A stretch of DNA of 64,000 nucleotides from Singulisphaera sp. GP187 (GCA_945862215.1 CAMAXY010000004.1:1-64000), one strand, 5' to 3'; positions 17,165 through 26,865 are shown, numbered from the stretch's first letter. Made by a program: numbers and translations. The notes: generated by a model from the sequence alone, not told the origin.

Positions 17165-18215
17165 GAACTATGAACTTCTCAAGCGTCTCTGTGAAACAGC
17201 AGGAATCCCAGGGCGCGAAGAACGCGTCCGTGCGCTCGTCCAAAAAGAAATCAAAGGACTTTTCGACTCAACGACAACCGACGCGATGGGTTCGCTGATT
17301 TGCACCAAGAAAGCCACGCGAAAGAAAAAAGGCGTTGCGACTAAGCGCGTTCTGATCGCGGCGCATATGGACGAAATCGGATTTTACGTTCGGCACATCG
17401 ACGAGCAGGGATATCTCTGGCTGAATCCAGCCGGGGGATTCGATCCACGCAATCTTTTTTCTCGCCGAGTGATGGTGATCACCGACCACGGCGATTTTCA
17501 AGGCGTCTTGAATCCTGGAGGAAAGCCGATCCATATTTCCAGCGATGCTGAACGCAACAAAGTTCCTGGAACAGAAGAGTTTTTTATAGACCTCGGCCGC
17601 GATCCAGCCGAAGTGCGCAAGATTGCGCAAGTCGGCGACTTCGTCGTGATGCACGAACCTTTCTTCGAGACTCCGCTGAAAGTTGTCTCGAAAGCAATCG
17701 ACAATCGAATGGCAGTTTTCACCGCAATCGAAGCAATTCGCCGCGTCGCCAAGTCGCGCGCTGGTCATTCGTGCGACATCGTGGTTGCATTCACAACGCA
17801 AGAAGAAGTTGGACTTCGTGGAGCGCAAGTCGCAGCGAACGCAGCAGACGCAGAAATCGGCATCGGACTTGATGTGAATCTTGCATGCGATACGCCGGGT
17901 ATTCCAGACAATCAACGCGTCACAAAGCAAGGTCTCGGCGTCGCAGTGATGATCCAAGATTCATCGATGATTTCGGATATCGAACTTGTGCGGCAATCAT
18001 GCGCACTTGCCAAGCGGCACCGCATCGCGCATCAGCGTGCTGTTCTGCCACGCGGCGGGCAAGATGCTGGCGCAATTCAGCGATCAGGACATGGCGCTCG
18101 ATGTATCGCATTCGGACCTGGTACGCGATACATCCATACTGTGACCGAAATGGTTCACAAATCGGATCTTGAAGCGACGATCGAATTGCTTGCGGTTCTG
18201 CTGGGCGATCTCTAA
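17163..18215 (+). CDS. M42-family aminopeptidase
   Basis: This 350-residue zinc or cobalt peptidase has the M42 metal ligands: AAHMDEIG near 62-69, KAIDNRMA near 178 with bridging Asp, TQEEVGLRGAQ near 214 with catalytic Glu, GLDVN near 236 and RYIHTVTE near 322. Members form dodecameric cytoplasmic shells that trim N-terminal residues from oligopeptides; some were first labelled endoglucanases. A run of Lys/Arg near 50-60 (KKATRKKKGVATK) is an insertion typical of a loop. The ATG at 17163 lies on top of the divergent ygfZ-like start. No ribosome-binding site is close. Confidence 0.9.
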   Translation: MNYELLKRLCETAGIPGREERVRALVQKEIKGLFDSTTTDAMGSLICTKKATRKKKGVATKRVLIAAHMDEIGFYVRHIDEQGYLWLNPAGGFDPRNLFSRRVMVITDHGDFQGVLNPGGKPIHISSDAERNKVPGTEEFFIDLGRDPAEVRKIAQVGDFVVMHEPFFETPLKVVSKAIDNRMAVFTAIEAIRRVAKSRAGHSCDIVVAFTTQEEVGLRGAQVAANAADAEIGIGLDVNLACDTPGIPDNQRVTKQGLGVAVMIQDSSMISDIELVRQSCALAKRHRIAHQRAVLPRGGQDAGAIQRSGHGARCIAFGPGTRYIHTVTEMVHKSDLEATIELLAVLLGDL

Positions 18216-18222
18216 TCGCACA

Positions 18223-18909
18223 TCACTCGCGAGGCGGCGAACAAAGCGGTCCCCAGTCATCGACATATCCATGTTCGGTGATGACATGCAAGAATGCGGG
18301 AACAAGTTCGCCAAGTGCGACAAGGGAACGATCGACTGCAATTCGATTTTGATTACCACCATACGAAGCCGCTCCCAAAGTCAATTGATGAACAGTCAAT
18401 CCGATTCGCTCCAACAAACCTGCGAGAAATCCTGAGTCATCCGCAGGAATTTCCAGGCTGCGGCTCGCTGATGAATTCGCACTGGTCATCCCAAGAGCTT
18501 GTGTCAGATATGGATCATTCCACATCAATGGAGCATTCACACGCAGAGTGCCGAGCAACTTTGGCATGATGCTGTCACGATCCCACTGAATGACTTGGCG
18601 AGCAAATGATGCGGTCGCTTCTCGTTGCGCAAGCGGCGCACCAAGCAGCGCACTCCATCTGCCGAAGAGCGCACCCGCAGATGCCCAGAGTTCGATCAAC
18701 TTCGTGTCGTGTTCGTTTATGGAACGAGACTCTGACATCGCAAGCCATGTCAATGATCGATGCACACGAATACGAGCATCTTCGTACAAATGCGCTTGCG
18801 CATATGAATCACGGCGAAGTTTCCAAAGACTTCGCAACACCTCGGCGCGAAGTGGAGCGAGTTCGGTCGGTGCGTGCGGGCTTGCAGATGTATTCGGGTC
18901 GATATTCAT
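18223..18909 (-). CDS. Conserved-looking hypothetical protein, helical
   Basis: I do not recognise this 228-residue protein. It is soluble, without a signal peptide, mostly helical by composition, with a charged N-terminal half (LRAEVLRSLWKLRRDSYAQ) and a Gly/Ala-rich C-terminal half ending DDWGPLCSPPRE. Its ATG overlaps the crcB-like stop by four bases, so it is translated from the same message as the fluoride channel and metH. That coupling argues it is a real gene. Function unknown. Confidence 0.65.
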   Translation of the reverse strand: MNIDPNTSASPHAPTELAPLRAEVLRSLWKLRRDSYAQAHLYEDARIRVHRSLTWLAMSESRSINEHDTKLIELWASAGALFGRWSALLGAPLAQREATASFARQVIQWDRDSIMPKLLGTLRVNAPLMWNDPYLTQALGMTSANSSASRSLEIPADDSGFLAGLLERIGLTVHQLTLGAASYGGNQNRIAVDRSLVALGELVPAFLHVITEHGYVDDWGPLCSPPRE

Positions 18910-19793
18910 TCGCTCTCTTGTCGCACTTTATTCGAAATCGGAATTGGACTGATCGATTCTCGTGCAGGGAAACATCGATATGCGATCCACCAACCAAGTA
19001 TTGTAAATGTCAATCCCATAAGAAGGTTCACGCCGCCAATCAAGAGTCCGATTAGCAGGGAGTGGCGCATCGCCTCGACAATCTCGATCGAGAGCGTGCT
19101 CATTGTGGTCAATCCTCCGGCGAAACCGAAAACAAGTAAACGTTCAAGAGTCAATCTTCGCGAAGGCTCATGGAGCGCCACGCCATTTGCGTCCAAAGAG
19201 CAAAGCCAGCGGAACGCAAATCCTGCAAAACCAGATCCAATCACATTGACCAGCGCAGTGGCGGTCCAGATTGGAAATCCAATTATTGGAGCAAGAAATT
19301 GCACAAATATGCGAATACCAGTGCCCACGAAACCGCCGACTGCGATACCGAGCAAGCCGGACATGTGATGAGTGATTCGTCGACCTGCAAGCGGGATAAT
19401 TGCTGCGGTCGAAATTGCACTTCGAGCCACAAACATCGCAGCGAAAACAGAACTGATCCAAGCAATGAGCGGACCGCCGATCATGGTTCCCATCGCAACG
19501 GTGACTGCCGCACGACGACGGCCGGCAATCCATTGCACGACAATATCCACGCACATCGAACTGAATGTTGTGAATCCACCAAGAAATCCCAGCGTGAAAA
19601 GCGCCCACTCAAACGATCCTTCAGTCATTCGCACTGCGAGGCCCGCAAGCGCGCTTCCAGCCAAATTGATTGACATAACCACGCGCCAACTTGCAATCCC
19701 TTTGTAGACGAATTCGTCCCGCACAACGATACGAGTCCACGCGCCAAGGCCGCCCCCCACTGAACCGATCAATAGCAACTCGTGATTGTGCAC
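18906..19793 (-). CDS. Fused two-domain CrcB/Fluc fluoride channel
   Basis: This 295-residue membrane protein contains two CrcB domains in one chain. Domain 1 (about 5-122) has SINLAGS with Asn43 and GFLGGFTTFSSM at 69-80; domain 2 (about 145-275) has LVNVIGSGFAG with Asn183 and GFAGGLTTMSTL at 223-234. Ordinary Fluc subunits are about 125 residues and dimerise antiparallel to expel fluoride. Eukaryotic FEX proteins are fused and degenerate in one pore. Here the two-Phe pore motif TTFSTF reads TTFSSM and TTMSTL, so only one of four phenylalanines remains. I count four membrane spans per domain; a fifth, short linker span (about 126-137) is possible and would be needed for antiparallel orientation. 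It lies 45 bp after metH. Confidence 0.85.
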   Translation of the reverse strand: MHNHELLLIGSVGGGLGAWTRIVVRDEFVYKGIASWRVVMSINLAGSALAGLAVRMTEGSFEWALFTLGFLGGFTTFSSMCVDIVVQWIAGRRRAAVTVAMGTMIGGPLIAWISSVFAAMFVARSAISTAAIIPLAGRRITHHMSGLLGIAVGGFVGTGIRIFVQFLAPIIGFPIWTATALVNVIGSGFAGFAFRWLCSLDANGVALHEPSRRLTLERLLVFGFAGGLTTMSTLSIEIVEAMRHSLLIGLLIGGVNLLMGLTFTILGWWIAYRCFPARESISPIPISNKVRQESE

Positions 19794-19838
19794 AAACGCA
19801 TTATCACTGATTTCACAGTACTTGTCGCTGCGAGGGCG

Positions 19839-22800
19839 TCATGCCGAAAAATACTTTGCCTGCGGATGATGCACAATGATTGCGCTTGTCGACTGCTCTG
19901 GATCAATTTGATAATTCTCTGTAAGCACACAACCAATTCGCTCGGGCTTGAGCAATCGGAAGAGTTTTTCTTGATCAGCCATGTCTGGGCATGCTGGATA
20001 TCCAAATGAATACCGACTGCCTCGATAATGCTGCTGAAAGAGTCGTTCCACTTTCGGATCATCCTCGTGAGAAAATCCAAGTTCCATACGCACACGCTTA
20101 TGCCACATTTCCGCAAGAGCCTCTGCGCACTCGACTCCCATTCCATGCAAGTACAAATATTCTGTGTACTGATTGCGCTCGAAGAGTGACTTTGCTCGAA
20201 CGCTTGCTTCTGTTCCCATCGTCACGCAAGTCAGTGCGAGAACATCGCGTTTTCCACTCGTCGTCGGCAAGAAGAAATCGCTGATCGAGATTTTCCGGCC
20301 AGCCTTCTGGCGAGGGAATGAGAAACGTTCGATTTCTCGGTCTTGATCGACTGCGTCATAGATGATTAAGTCCATATCCGAGGAATTGCAAGGGAAATAT
20401 CCCCACACCACCGCAGGTCGGAGGATTTTTTCTTGACGACATTCGCCCTTCAATCTTGTCAGAATTGGCTCGACTTCATCGTCGAGAAACTTGGCATATG
20501 CCGCATCATCAAAATCGCCGCGACGAAATCCCCACTGCCCGCGGAAAAGCGCGGTTCGATTAATGAAGGGATAAATCATGTCCAAATCAAGACGCTCTAC
20601 CAAACGGGATCCCCAGAACGGTGGATCAGGAATCGGATTGTCATGGAGCAAGACTCCGCCAACGGTCGCACCTGAATCGCAGTTCGCAGTATCGGGAAAG
20701 GCAGTATCGAATTCATTGCTCTTCGATGCAACTCCCACCGCAGTGATCTCGCTTGCTCGCAGCGCATTCGCTTTGACCTTCGCATCGACCGCGGCACGCT
20801 TGGCAAGTCGCGCATCGATCTCTGAGTTGATCGCAGGCAGCGTGCCAGTTGCCATCGCCTCGCACACCGAAAGTCCTTCGAATGCATCGCGGCCGTAATA
20901 CAGTTCGCCTTGATAGACCTTCCGGAGATGACCCTCCGCATAATGGCGTGTCAGCGCAGCACCACCAAGCATGATTGGCACACGAATCTCTTGACGATTC
21001 ATTTCGCGTAGATTTTCTTCCATCACCGTCACGCTCTTCACAAGCAATCCGCTCATACCGATCGCGTCAGCGCCCGTGGCTCGCCAAGCATCCAAGATTT
21101 GTGCGAGACTCTGCTTGATGCCAATATTGTGCACTTTATAGCCATTATTAGAGAGAATAATGTCGACAAGATTCTTACCGATGTCGTGCACATCACCAGC
21201 GACAGTGGCAAGCACAATCGTGGCCTTCGGCTTCGCATCCATTCCAACGCGCTCCATATGCGGTTGGAGAAATGCGACGGCTTTCTTCATGACTGACGCA
21301 CTCTGCAACACGAATGGCAATTGCATACGACCTGCGCCAAACAATTCGCCAACCGTCTTCATTCCAGCCAAGAGATAATCATTGATGATTGCCAATGGCG
21401 AATAGATCTTGAGTGCTTCATCAAGTGACGCTTCCAGCGACTTCTCTTCTCCATCGATGATGTGCCTCTGCAAGCGATCCTCAATTCTAAGAGTCTCCAT
21501 CGGCTCAGCCTTGACCGCAGAAACTCCATCTGGAAAAAGCGAAATGAAATGCAGAAGTGGATCGAATGATTCTGGTTGTCCTTCAGGTCGTTCTGCGCCC
21601 CGTCGATCAAAGACCAACCACTGCGCGGCCTGCCAGTGTTCTGGTGGAATCTTGCTCTCTGGCAGAATGCGCGAAACATGCACGATGGCCGCAGTCAATC
21701 CACGAGTCCGCGCTTCATGCAAGAACACACTGTTCAGCACTGCCCGAGCTGCGGGCTTCAAACCGAATGAAATATTCGATAGTCCAAGAATGATGGAGCA
21801 CCGCGGAAATCGCTGCGAAATCAGCCGAATTCCTTCGAGTGTTTCCAGTCCCAACTTTCGGTCGTCGGCATTTCCAGTTGCGATCGTGAACGTCAAAGGA
21901 TCCCAAAAAAGATCGGATTCATCCAACCCCCATTTGCGCGTGAACAAATCATGGATGCGCTCGGCGATCTCCAACTTACGCACGGCTGTCTTTGCCATGC
22001 CGGCTTGTGGATCTTCGTCGATGGTCAATGCGACGCATGCAGCGCCATACTTTTTCAAAAGTGGACAGATGCGATTCATCCGCTCTTCGCCATCTTCCAA
22101 ATTGATCGAATTGACTATGCACCGCCCGGGCGCATGCTGTAATCCAGCCTCGAGCACATCCGCTTGCGTCGAGTCGATCATCAACGGAGCATTCACCTGC
22201 CGCACAAATCGCGCGATCGTTTCAGACATATCACGCACGCCATCTCGGCCGACGAAATCGACGCAGACATCTAAAACATGAGAACCATCACGTAATTCTT
22301 CTTTGGCCATTGATGCCAGCCCGTCCCAATCTTCCGCGTCAAGCAAAGTCTTGAATTTCTTTGATCCATTTGCGTTCGTTCTCTCGGCAACAATCAAGAA
22401 AGAATTGTCTTGGCGAAATTCAGTTTCGGTATACAAACTGGAACACGCTGGAATCGGCAACTCGATTGCTCTGCTTGGCTTGGTCGAAGTCCAAGGCACT
22501 GCCTTGCGAAGTGCCGCAATATGTTCGGTCGTCGTTCCGCAGCAACCTCCAACGATGTTGGCTCCAAACTCCTCTATAAAACGGCGCATTGCAAGCGAAA
22601 AGTCCTCAGCGCGGAGCGGATATTCGGTTCGACCTTCGACCAGAATCGGCAATCCTGCATTTGGGATTACGGAAAATGGGCGATTCCAATGCTTGGCAAT
22701 GTGCGCAAGATGCGGGGTCATCTCCGTCGGTCCTGTTGCGCAGTTCAATCCAAGCGAAGCAATCGGAAATGGTCGCAGCGCATTCACCACAGCGCTGATA

Positions 22801-23426
22801 TCAGACCCCAAGAGCATCGTGCCCGTGGTCTCCATCGTGACTGAAACAAGAATCGGCATATCGCGAACAGTTTTTCCCGCTGCTTCAAGCGCTTCCAAAC
22901 ATGCGGTCACAGCACATTTAATTTGCAAAAGATCTTGGCATGTTTCGATCATGAAGCAATCTGCTCCACCATCGATCAATCCTCTGGCTTGTTCTCTATA
23001 GGAATCCGTCATCACCGACCACGATGCTTGACCGAGCGTTATAAGTTTCGTTCCAGGTCCCATCGATCCAGCGACAAATCGAGGTCGGCCAGGTTCGGAA
23101 TATTTTGCGCATGCGGCGCGAGCGATCTGCGCCGCTTTGACATTCAGGTCATATACCCAACCAACCATTTCTTCATCAAAGTCTGCCGCGACAAGTTTGT
23201 TGGTTCCGAATGTGTCAGTCTCTACAACATCAGCACCCGCAGCAAGAAAACTTTCGTGGATGCGCTGAATGATGTCTGGTCGCGATCGCACCAAGATGTC
23301 AGTGCAGTTATCGCGACCGATGTAATCCGCAGGAGTGCAATCGGCGCATGCGTGGATGGATGTTCCCATCGCTCCGTCGAAGACGAGCGTTCGCAAATCG
23401 AGTTGACCAAGAAAAGTTGGAGTCAC
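19839..23426 (-). CDS. metH: Cobalamin-dependent methionine synthase
   Basis: This 1195-residue enzyme transfers methyl from methyltetrahydrofolate via cobalamin to homocysteine. All four modules are present: homocysteine domain (about 1-310) with zinc cysteines in GLNCATGP near 229 and GGCCGTT near 293-299; pterin domain (about 340-620); B12 domain with the His ligand in DVHDIGKN near 743; and SAM-binding reactivation domain (about 880-1195) with RYSFGYPACPD. Length is close to E. coli MetH (1227), and cobalt uptake genes are absent. Translation starts at GTG. A 10-bp-stem hairpin lies about 37 bp upstream, but I see no recognisable cobalamin or SAM riboswitch in the 108-bp divergent spacer. 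Confidence 0.96.
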   Translation of the reverse strand: MTPTFLGQLDLRTLVFDGAMGTSIHACADCTPADYIGRDNCTDILVRSRPDIIQRIHESFLAAGADVVETDTFGTNKLVAADFDEEMVGWVYDLNVKAAQIARAACAKYSEPGRPRFVAGSMGPGTKLITLGQASWSVMTDSYREQARGLIDGGADCFMIETCQDLLQIKCAVTACLEALEAAGKTVRDMPILVSVTMETTGTMLLGSDISAVVNALRPFPIASLGLNCATGPTEMTPHLAHIAKHWNRPFSVIPNAGLPILVEGRTEYPLRAEDFSLAMRRFIEEFGANIVGGCCGTTTEHIAALRKAVPWTSTKPSRAIELPIPACSSLYTETEFRQDNSFLIVAERTNANGSKKFKTLLDAEDWDGLASMAKEELRDGSHVLDVCVDFVGRDGVRDMSETIARFVRQVNAPLMIDSTQADVLEAGLQHAPGRCIVNSINLEDGEERMNRICPLLKKYGAACVALTIDEDPQAGMAKTAVRKLEIAERIHDLFTRKWGLDESDLFWDPLTFTIATGNADDRKLGLETLEGIRLISQRFPRCSIILGLSNISFGLKPAARAVLNSVFLHEARTRGLTAAIVHVSRILPESKIPPEHWQAAQWLVFDRRGAERPEGQPESFDPLLHFISLFPDGVSAVKAEPMETLRIEDRLQRHIIDGEEKSLEASLDEALKIYSPLAIINDYLLAGMKTVGELFGAGRMQLPFVLQSASVMKKAVAFLQPHMERVGMDAKPKATIVLATVAGDVHDIGKNLVDIILSNNGYKVHNIGIKQSLAQILDAWRATGADAIGMSGLLVKSVTVMEENLREMNRQEIRVPIMLGGAALTRHYAEGHLRKVYQGELYYGRDAFEGLSVCEAMATGTLPAINSEIDARLAKRAAVDAKVKANALRASEITAVGVASKSNEFDTAFPDTANCDSGATVGGVLLHDNPIPDPPFWGSRLVERLDLDMIYPFINRTALFRGQWGFRRGDFDDAAYAKFLDDEVEPILTRLKGECRQEKILRPAVVWGYFPCNSSDMDLIIYDAVDQDREIERFSFPRQKAGRKISISDFFLPTTSGKRDVLALTCVTMGTEASVRAKSLFERNQYTEYLYLHGMGVECAEALAEMWHKRVRMELGFSHEDDPKVERLFQQHYRGSRYSFGYPACPDMADQEKLFRLLKPERIGCVLTENYQIDPEQSTSAIIVHHPQAKYFSA

Positions 23427-23462
23427 AAGACAAGGATATCGGCGATTTCACTTAAGCGCCAT

Positions 23463-23488
23463 CATTCATCCGGATTAACGGATGAATG
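23463..23488. promoter_or_regulatory. Perfect 10-bp dyad between metH and the S41 protease gene
   Basis: CATTCATCCG and CGGATGAATG are separated by six bases. The dyad is centred in the divergent spacer, so it could be an operator for either gene or a leader hairpin of metH. It has no T-run, so it is not a typical terminator. Confidence 0.55.
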
Positions 23489-23534
23489 GCCTCTTGCACC
23501 ACATTTTCTGCTCTCAGATGCGATACTTTCCCAT

Positions 23535-24965
23535 ATGCAATGCCTCATCCTCGTTTGGCTTACAGCCTTTGCCAGCACAACTTCCATCTGCGCTTGCCAA
23601 TCGAATCCCCCGGCATCATCTGTTTCACCTGCATCGACTGCGCAAAGTGTGCAACCCGCGATCCAAGAAGACCAACCCATGGAAGAATCCCAGGCGAGGC
23701 TGAATGGCTTGGTATTCGATCAAGTGTGGGTCATCATTCGCGACACGCACCTCGACCCTTCACTGAATCAAGCTGAATGGAACCAAACGCGTCTGCAATT
23801 TCGCGACCGCGCTATTGCTGCAGCCGATGCTGAAATATTTCGAACCGTCCTGCGAGACATGCTTCAGACGCTTGGCGAAAGTCACTTTGCAATCATTCCA
23901 AATTCTGTTTCAGGCTCGCCAGGTGCTGTTGGCGGTTGGTCTGGAATCACAGTGCAAGTACTCGGCGGCGATGCAATCGTCACTCGAATTGCCGAAAAAA
24001 GTCCAGCAGCAACAGCTGGGATCAAGACAGGGTGGAAACTTATTTCGTCTGAGGGTGATTCGATCGACCCAATCATCAAAGTGTTTGGAACGCCACGCAC
24101 ATCGCTCGAGAGACTTGCTCGCGAACAAGCAGTCAGCGCATTCGTCGGCGGTCGGCCAGGGATGAGTCCGAAATATCTCTTCGTCGATTCCAAGGGAGAA
24201 GAACACGAAGTCATCATCACCTTCGAAGATCCACCAGGCGAACTTGTAAAAATGGGAAATCTTCCTCCATTTGCAGCAGAATCCAAGTGGTGCTGGCTCA
24301 GAGAAGATGAGATCAAAAGTATCGGTGGCGATCCACGATTGACGGGGCGTATTGGATATCTCAGCTTCAGCATTTGGATGACGGCGCTCTCCGCAACCAT
24401 CGACGATGCATTGACCGCATTTCGGACTGCGGATGGCATTGTGATTGATCTTCGCGGCAATCCTGGCGGACTTGGATTGATGGCAACAGGAGTCGCAGGA
24501 CATTTTCTCCAAGAACCAACATCGCTCGGGACGATGCAAGGTCGAGATATGAAACTCGACTTTCGAACGAATCCTCGAACAGTTGATCGCGATGGAAATT
24601 TAATCGGTGTTTTTACAGGTCCCGTTGCAATCCTTATCGATGGACATACTGGAAGCACTTCCGAGATTTTCGCCGCTGGATTGCTGGATATGAAGCGTGC
24701 TCAAGCGTTCGGTCAGACAACCGCGGGTGCAGCGCTGCCTGCAACAACACACAATCTGAAAAATGGCGATGTGCTCCTGCATGCAATCGGAGACTTTCGC
24801 ACTCCTTCAGGCAACTTGGTCGAAGGGATCGGTGTGGGCCAACAGATCGGAACACCTCCCAATAGAGCTGACTATACTTCTTCCCCTGATTGCGAACTCC
24901 GTGACGCGCTCCGATGGATCGCGCACGAACGCTCTCGAAATTCGTCCGAAGTAAAAAGCCCATAA
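23535..24965 (+). CDS. S41-family (tail-specific) secreted peptidase
   Basis: This 476-residue protein has an N-terminal export signal with a cysteine-rich end (about residues 1-20, TTSICAC), so it may be a lipoprotein. A PDZ-like region lies at about 130-230 and the S41 peptidase domain at about 260-460, with the nucleophile serine in IDGHTGSTSEIFA near residue 375 and upstream IVIDLRGNPGG near 307. Such proteases cut C-termini of periplasmic substrates. The open frame continues upstream to 22923 antisense to metH, but ATG 23535 gives the signal peptide directly. The next gene starts 17 bp downstream. Confidence 0.85.
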   Translation: MQCLILVWLTAFASTTSICACQSNPPASSVSPASTAQSVQPAIQEDQPMEESQARLNGLVFDQVWVIIRDTHLDPSLNQAEWNQTRLQFRDRAIAAADAEIFRTVLRDMLQTLGESHFAIIPNSVSGSPGAVGGWSGITVQVLGGDAIVTRIAEKSPAATAGIKTGWKLISSEGDSIDPIIKVFGTPRTSLERLAREQAVSAFVGGRPGMSPKYLFVDSKGEEHEVIITFEDPPGELVKMGNLPPFAAESKWCWLREDEIKSIGGDPRLTGRIGYLSFSIWMTALSATIDDALTAFRTADGIVIDLRGNPGGLGLMATGVAGHFLQEPTSLGTMQGRDMKLDFRTNPRTVDRDGNLIGVFTGPVAILIDGHTGSTSEIFAAGLLDMKRAQAFGQTTAGAALPATTHNLKNGDVLLHAIGDFRTPSGNLVEGIGVGQQIGTPPNRADYTSSPDCELRDALRWIAHERSRNSSEVKSP

Positions 24966-24982
24966 GAAAGCCAACAAACACC

Positions 24983-25891
24983 ATGAAAAAGAACGCAATA
25001 TCGCCATTTCTATTCGCACCAGCACTTTTGACAGCAGTTGCACTCATCGCATGCTCGAGTGTTGCGCTTGGTCAGTCAACAAATCAAGATCAAAAGACAG
25101 TGCCATCTTTGAAGTTGCCAGCAGCACCAGCACCGAGCAAAGGAACGCTCGATGCATCAGGCACAATGCCAAGTGCGGAGGAAATTTTCGCCAAGGCAGT
25201 CGCAGCAAGTGGAGGAGCAGACCTCATCCGTATGCAGACAGCCAGAACGCAAACTGGAACTATTGAAATGCCGGCACAATCTCTCAAAGGAACAATCGTC
25301 ACCAAATCTATCGATCCAAGTATGTTGCTCATCGAAACAGAAATTCCAGGCTTTGGAAAAATTCGCCAAGGCGCGAATGGAACCACGGGTTGGTCGATCG
25401 ATCCAATGCGCGGAGCGAGCATTATGTCGCCCGAAGAGCTCAAGCGTGTCCTTCGCGAGTCCAGCATCGCAGCGGAACTGAATCCAGCGATGGGATGCGA
25501 TACTCCAATTGTCGAAGGAAAAATCACGTTTGCAGGAGCTCCTTGCTATCAAGTCAAATTGAAGTGTGGCGCAGACGAATCGACCCGTTTTTACAGCATC
25601 GAATCAGGGCACATGGTTGGCTCATCTGCCAAAGTAAATTCACAGATGGGTGAAATTGAAGTAACCACGACATACAAGAATTTCGAAGCGTTTTCTGGCC
25701 GAACAATTGCCAAAGTCCAAGACAATTCCATGATGGGGCAGACACAAATTCTGAACATCAGCGCAGTCGATTTCGGCCCAATCGATCCTGCGGTTTTCGC
25801 GCTTCCTCCTGAAATCCAAGCACTTGTGAATGCAGCGAAGAATCCTGCGCCTGCAACACCAACCGCGCCTCCCAAGCCTGCAAAGGAGTGA
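24983..25891 (+). CDS. Secreted protein of unknown function, possibly LolA-like fold
   Basis: This 302-residue protein starts with a Sec signal peptide (MKKNAISPFLFAPALL then a hydrophobic core and ALGQ cleavage near 35). The mature part has SAEEIFAKAVAASGGAD near 65, a pattern often found at the start of outer-membrane lipoprotein-sorting-like and related periplasmic proteins, then beta-rich repeats, and a Pro/Ala-rich tail. I cannot assign a family with certainty. ATG 24983 is chosen over an upstream in-frame codon because it gives the signal peptide. Its stop overlaps the ABC ATPase start by four bases, which suggests that it works with the exporter. Confidence 0.7.
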   Translation: MKKNAISPFLFAPALLTAVALIACSSVALGQSTNQDQKTVPSLKLPAAPAPSKGTLDASGTMPSAEEIFAKAVAASGGADLIRMQTARTQTGTIEMPAQSLKGTIVTKSIDPSMLLIETEIPGFGKIRQGANGTTGWSIDPMRGASIMSPEELKRVLRESSIAAELNPAMGCDTPIVEGKITFAGAPCYQVKLKCGADESTRFYSIESGHMVGSSAKVNSQMGEIEVTTTYKNFEAFSGRTIAKVQDNSMMGQTQILNISAVDFGPIDPAVFALPPEIQALVNAAKNPAPATPTAPPKPAKE

Positions 25892-26865
25892 ATCAAATCA
25901 TCACGAATTCGACGAACGAACCTGCTGTAATTCTTCGAAGCGTTGCCAAGCGCTTTGGAGCAGTTCAAGCCGTACGTGAACTTGATCTCGAAGTCCAACG
26001 CGGTGCACTTGTTGGATTGCTCGGACCAAATGGTGCTGGAAAGAGCACGGCGATACGAATGATCATGTCTCTCATTCGTCAAGACAGCGGAGAACTTCGC
26101 GTGCTTGGTGGAGATGCACTTGATGCAAAAGATCGCATCGGATATCTGCCAGAAGAACGCGGGCTCTATAGAAGGATGCGGGTTGGAGAATTTCTGATCT
26201 ATCTGGGAAGACTCAAGGGTCTGCCTAGGCAGGGGCTGTCCTCTCGTGTCGAAGGTTGGCTAGAACGAATTGAACTTCCAGGCGTCTTTCGATCGCGCTG
26301 CCAAGAACTCAGTAAAGGCATGCAACAGAAAGTGCAGTTTATTGGCGCCGTCCTTCACGAACCAGATCTGATCGTGCTCGACGAACCATTTTCGGGTCTC
26401 GACCCAGTCAATGCACGCATTCTCATTTCGACCGTTCAAGATTTGCATCGTCAAGGTCGTACTATTTTTCTTTCGACGCATCAGATGGCGCAGGCCGAGC
26501 AGTTGTGCGAGCGCGTCGTGCTGATCAATCGCGGCGAAAAAATTCTCGATTCAACAACGCGAGAAGTCACGCAGCGATTCTCACCACGAGCAGTCGAGAT
26601 CGAACCACTCGCTGGAATTCATGCAGCTCGAAGTGCGCTTGAAGCAATCCCAGGGATCGAATCTGTCAAAGCCGCGGAAGATGGCCTGACTGCGGTACTG
26701 CTCGTAAATGAAAGAACAGACCCACACGCCGTTATGTCGCTTGCCCTCGCTGCAGTTCCCTGCCGACGAATCGAAATTGCGCGCGTCTCACTCGACGATG
26801 TCTTTGTGCGCTTGGTCACAGAACATGGCGGTCACGCACGACAACCAGTTCGAGGTGCAGCGTGA
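25888..26865 (+). CDS. ABC transporter ATPase, NatA-like
   Basis: This 325-residue ATPase has Walker A GPNGAGKST near 49-57, a Q-loop region, the signature ELSKGMQQK near 142, Walker B LIVLDEPFSGLDP near 167, and the H-loop STHQM. The C-terminal about 80 residues match the extra regulatory domain of NatA-type exporters. It powers the membrane protein encoded next. Translation starts at GTG, overlapping the previous stop (GTGA). The substrate is not known; family members export sodium, antibiotics or peptides. Confidence 0.92.
   Translation: MNQIITNSTNEPAVILRSVAKRFGAVQAVRELDLEVQRGALVGLLGPNGAGKSTAIRMIMSLIRQDSGELRVLGGDALDAKDRIGYLPEERGLYRRMRVGEFLIYLGRLKGLPRQGLSSRVEGWLERIELPGVFRSRCQELSKGMQQKVQFIGAVLHEPDLIVLDEPFSGLDPVNARILISTVQDLHRQGRTIFLSTHQMAQAEQLCERVVLINRGEKILDSTTREVTQRFSPRAVEIEPLAGIHAARSALEAIPGIESVKAAEDGLTAVLLVNERTDPHAVMSLALAAVPCRRIEIARVSLDDVFVRLVTEHGGHARQPVRGAA

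Noticed and set aside
22923-23534. Upstream extension of the S41 protease frame over metH.
   Set aside because: It is antisense to the metH homocysteine domain and lacks family resemblance; ATG 23535 begins a signal peptide.
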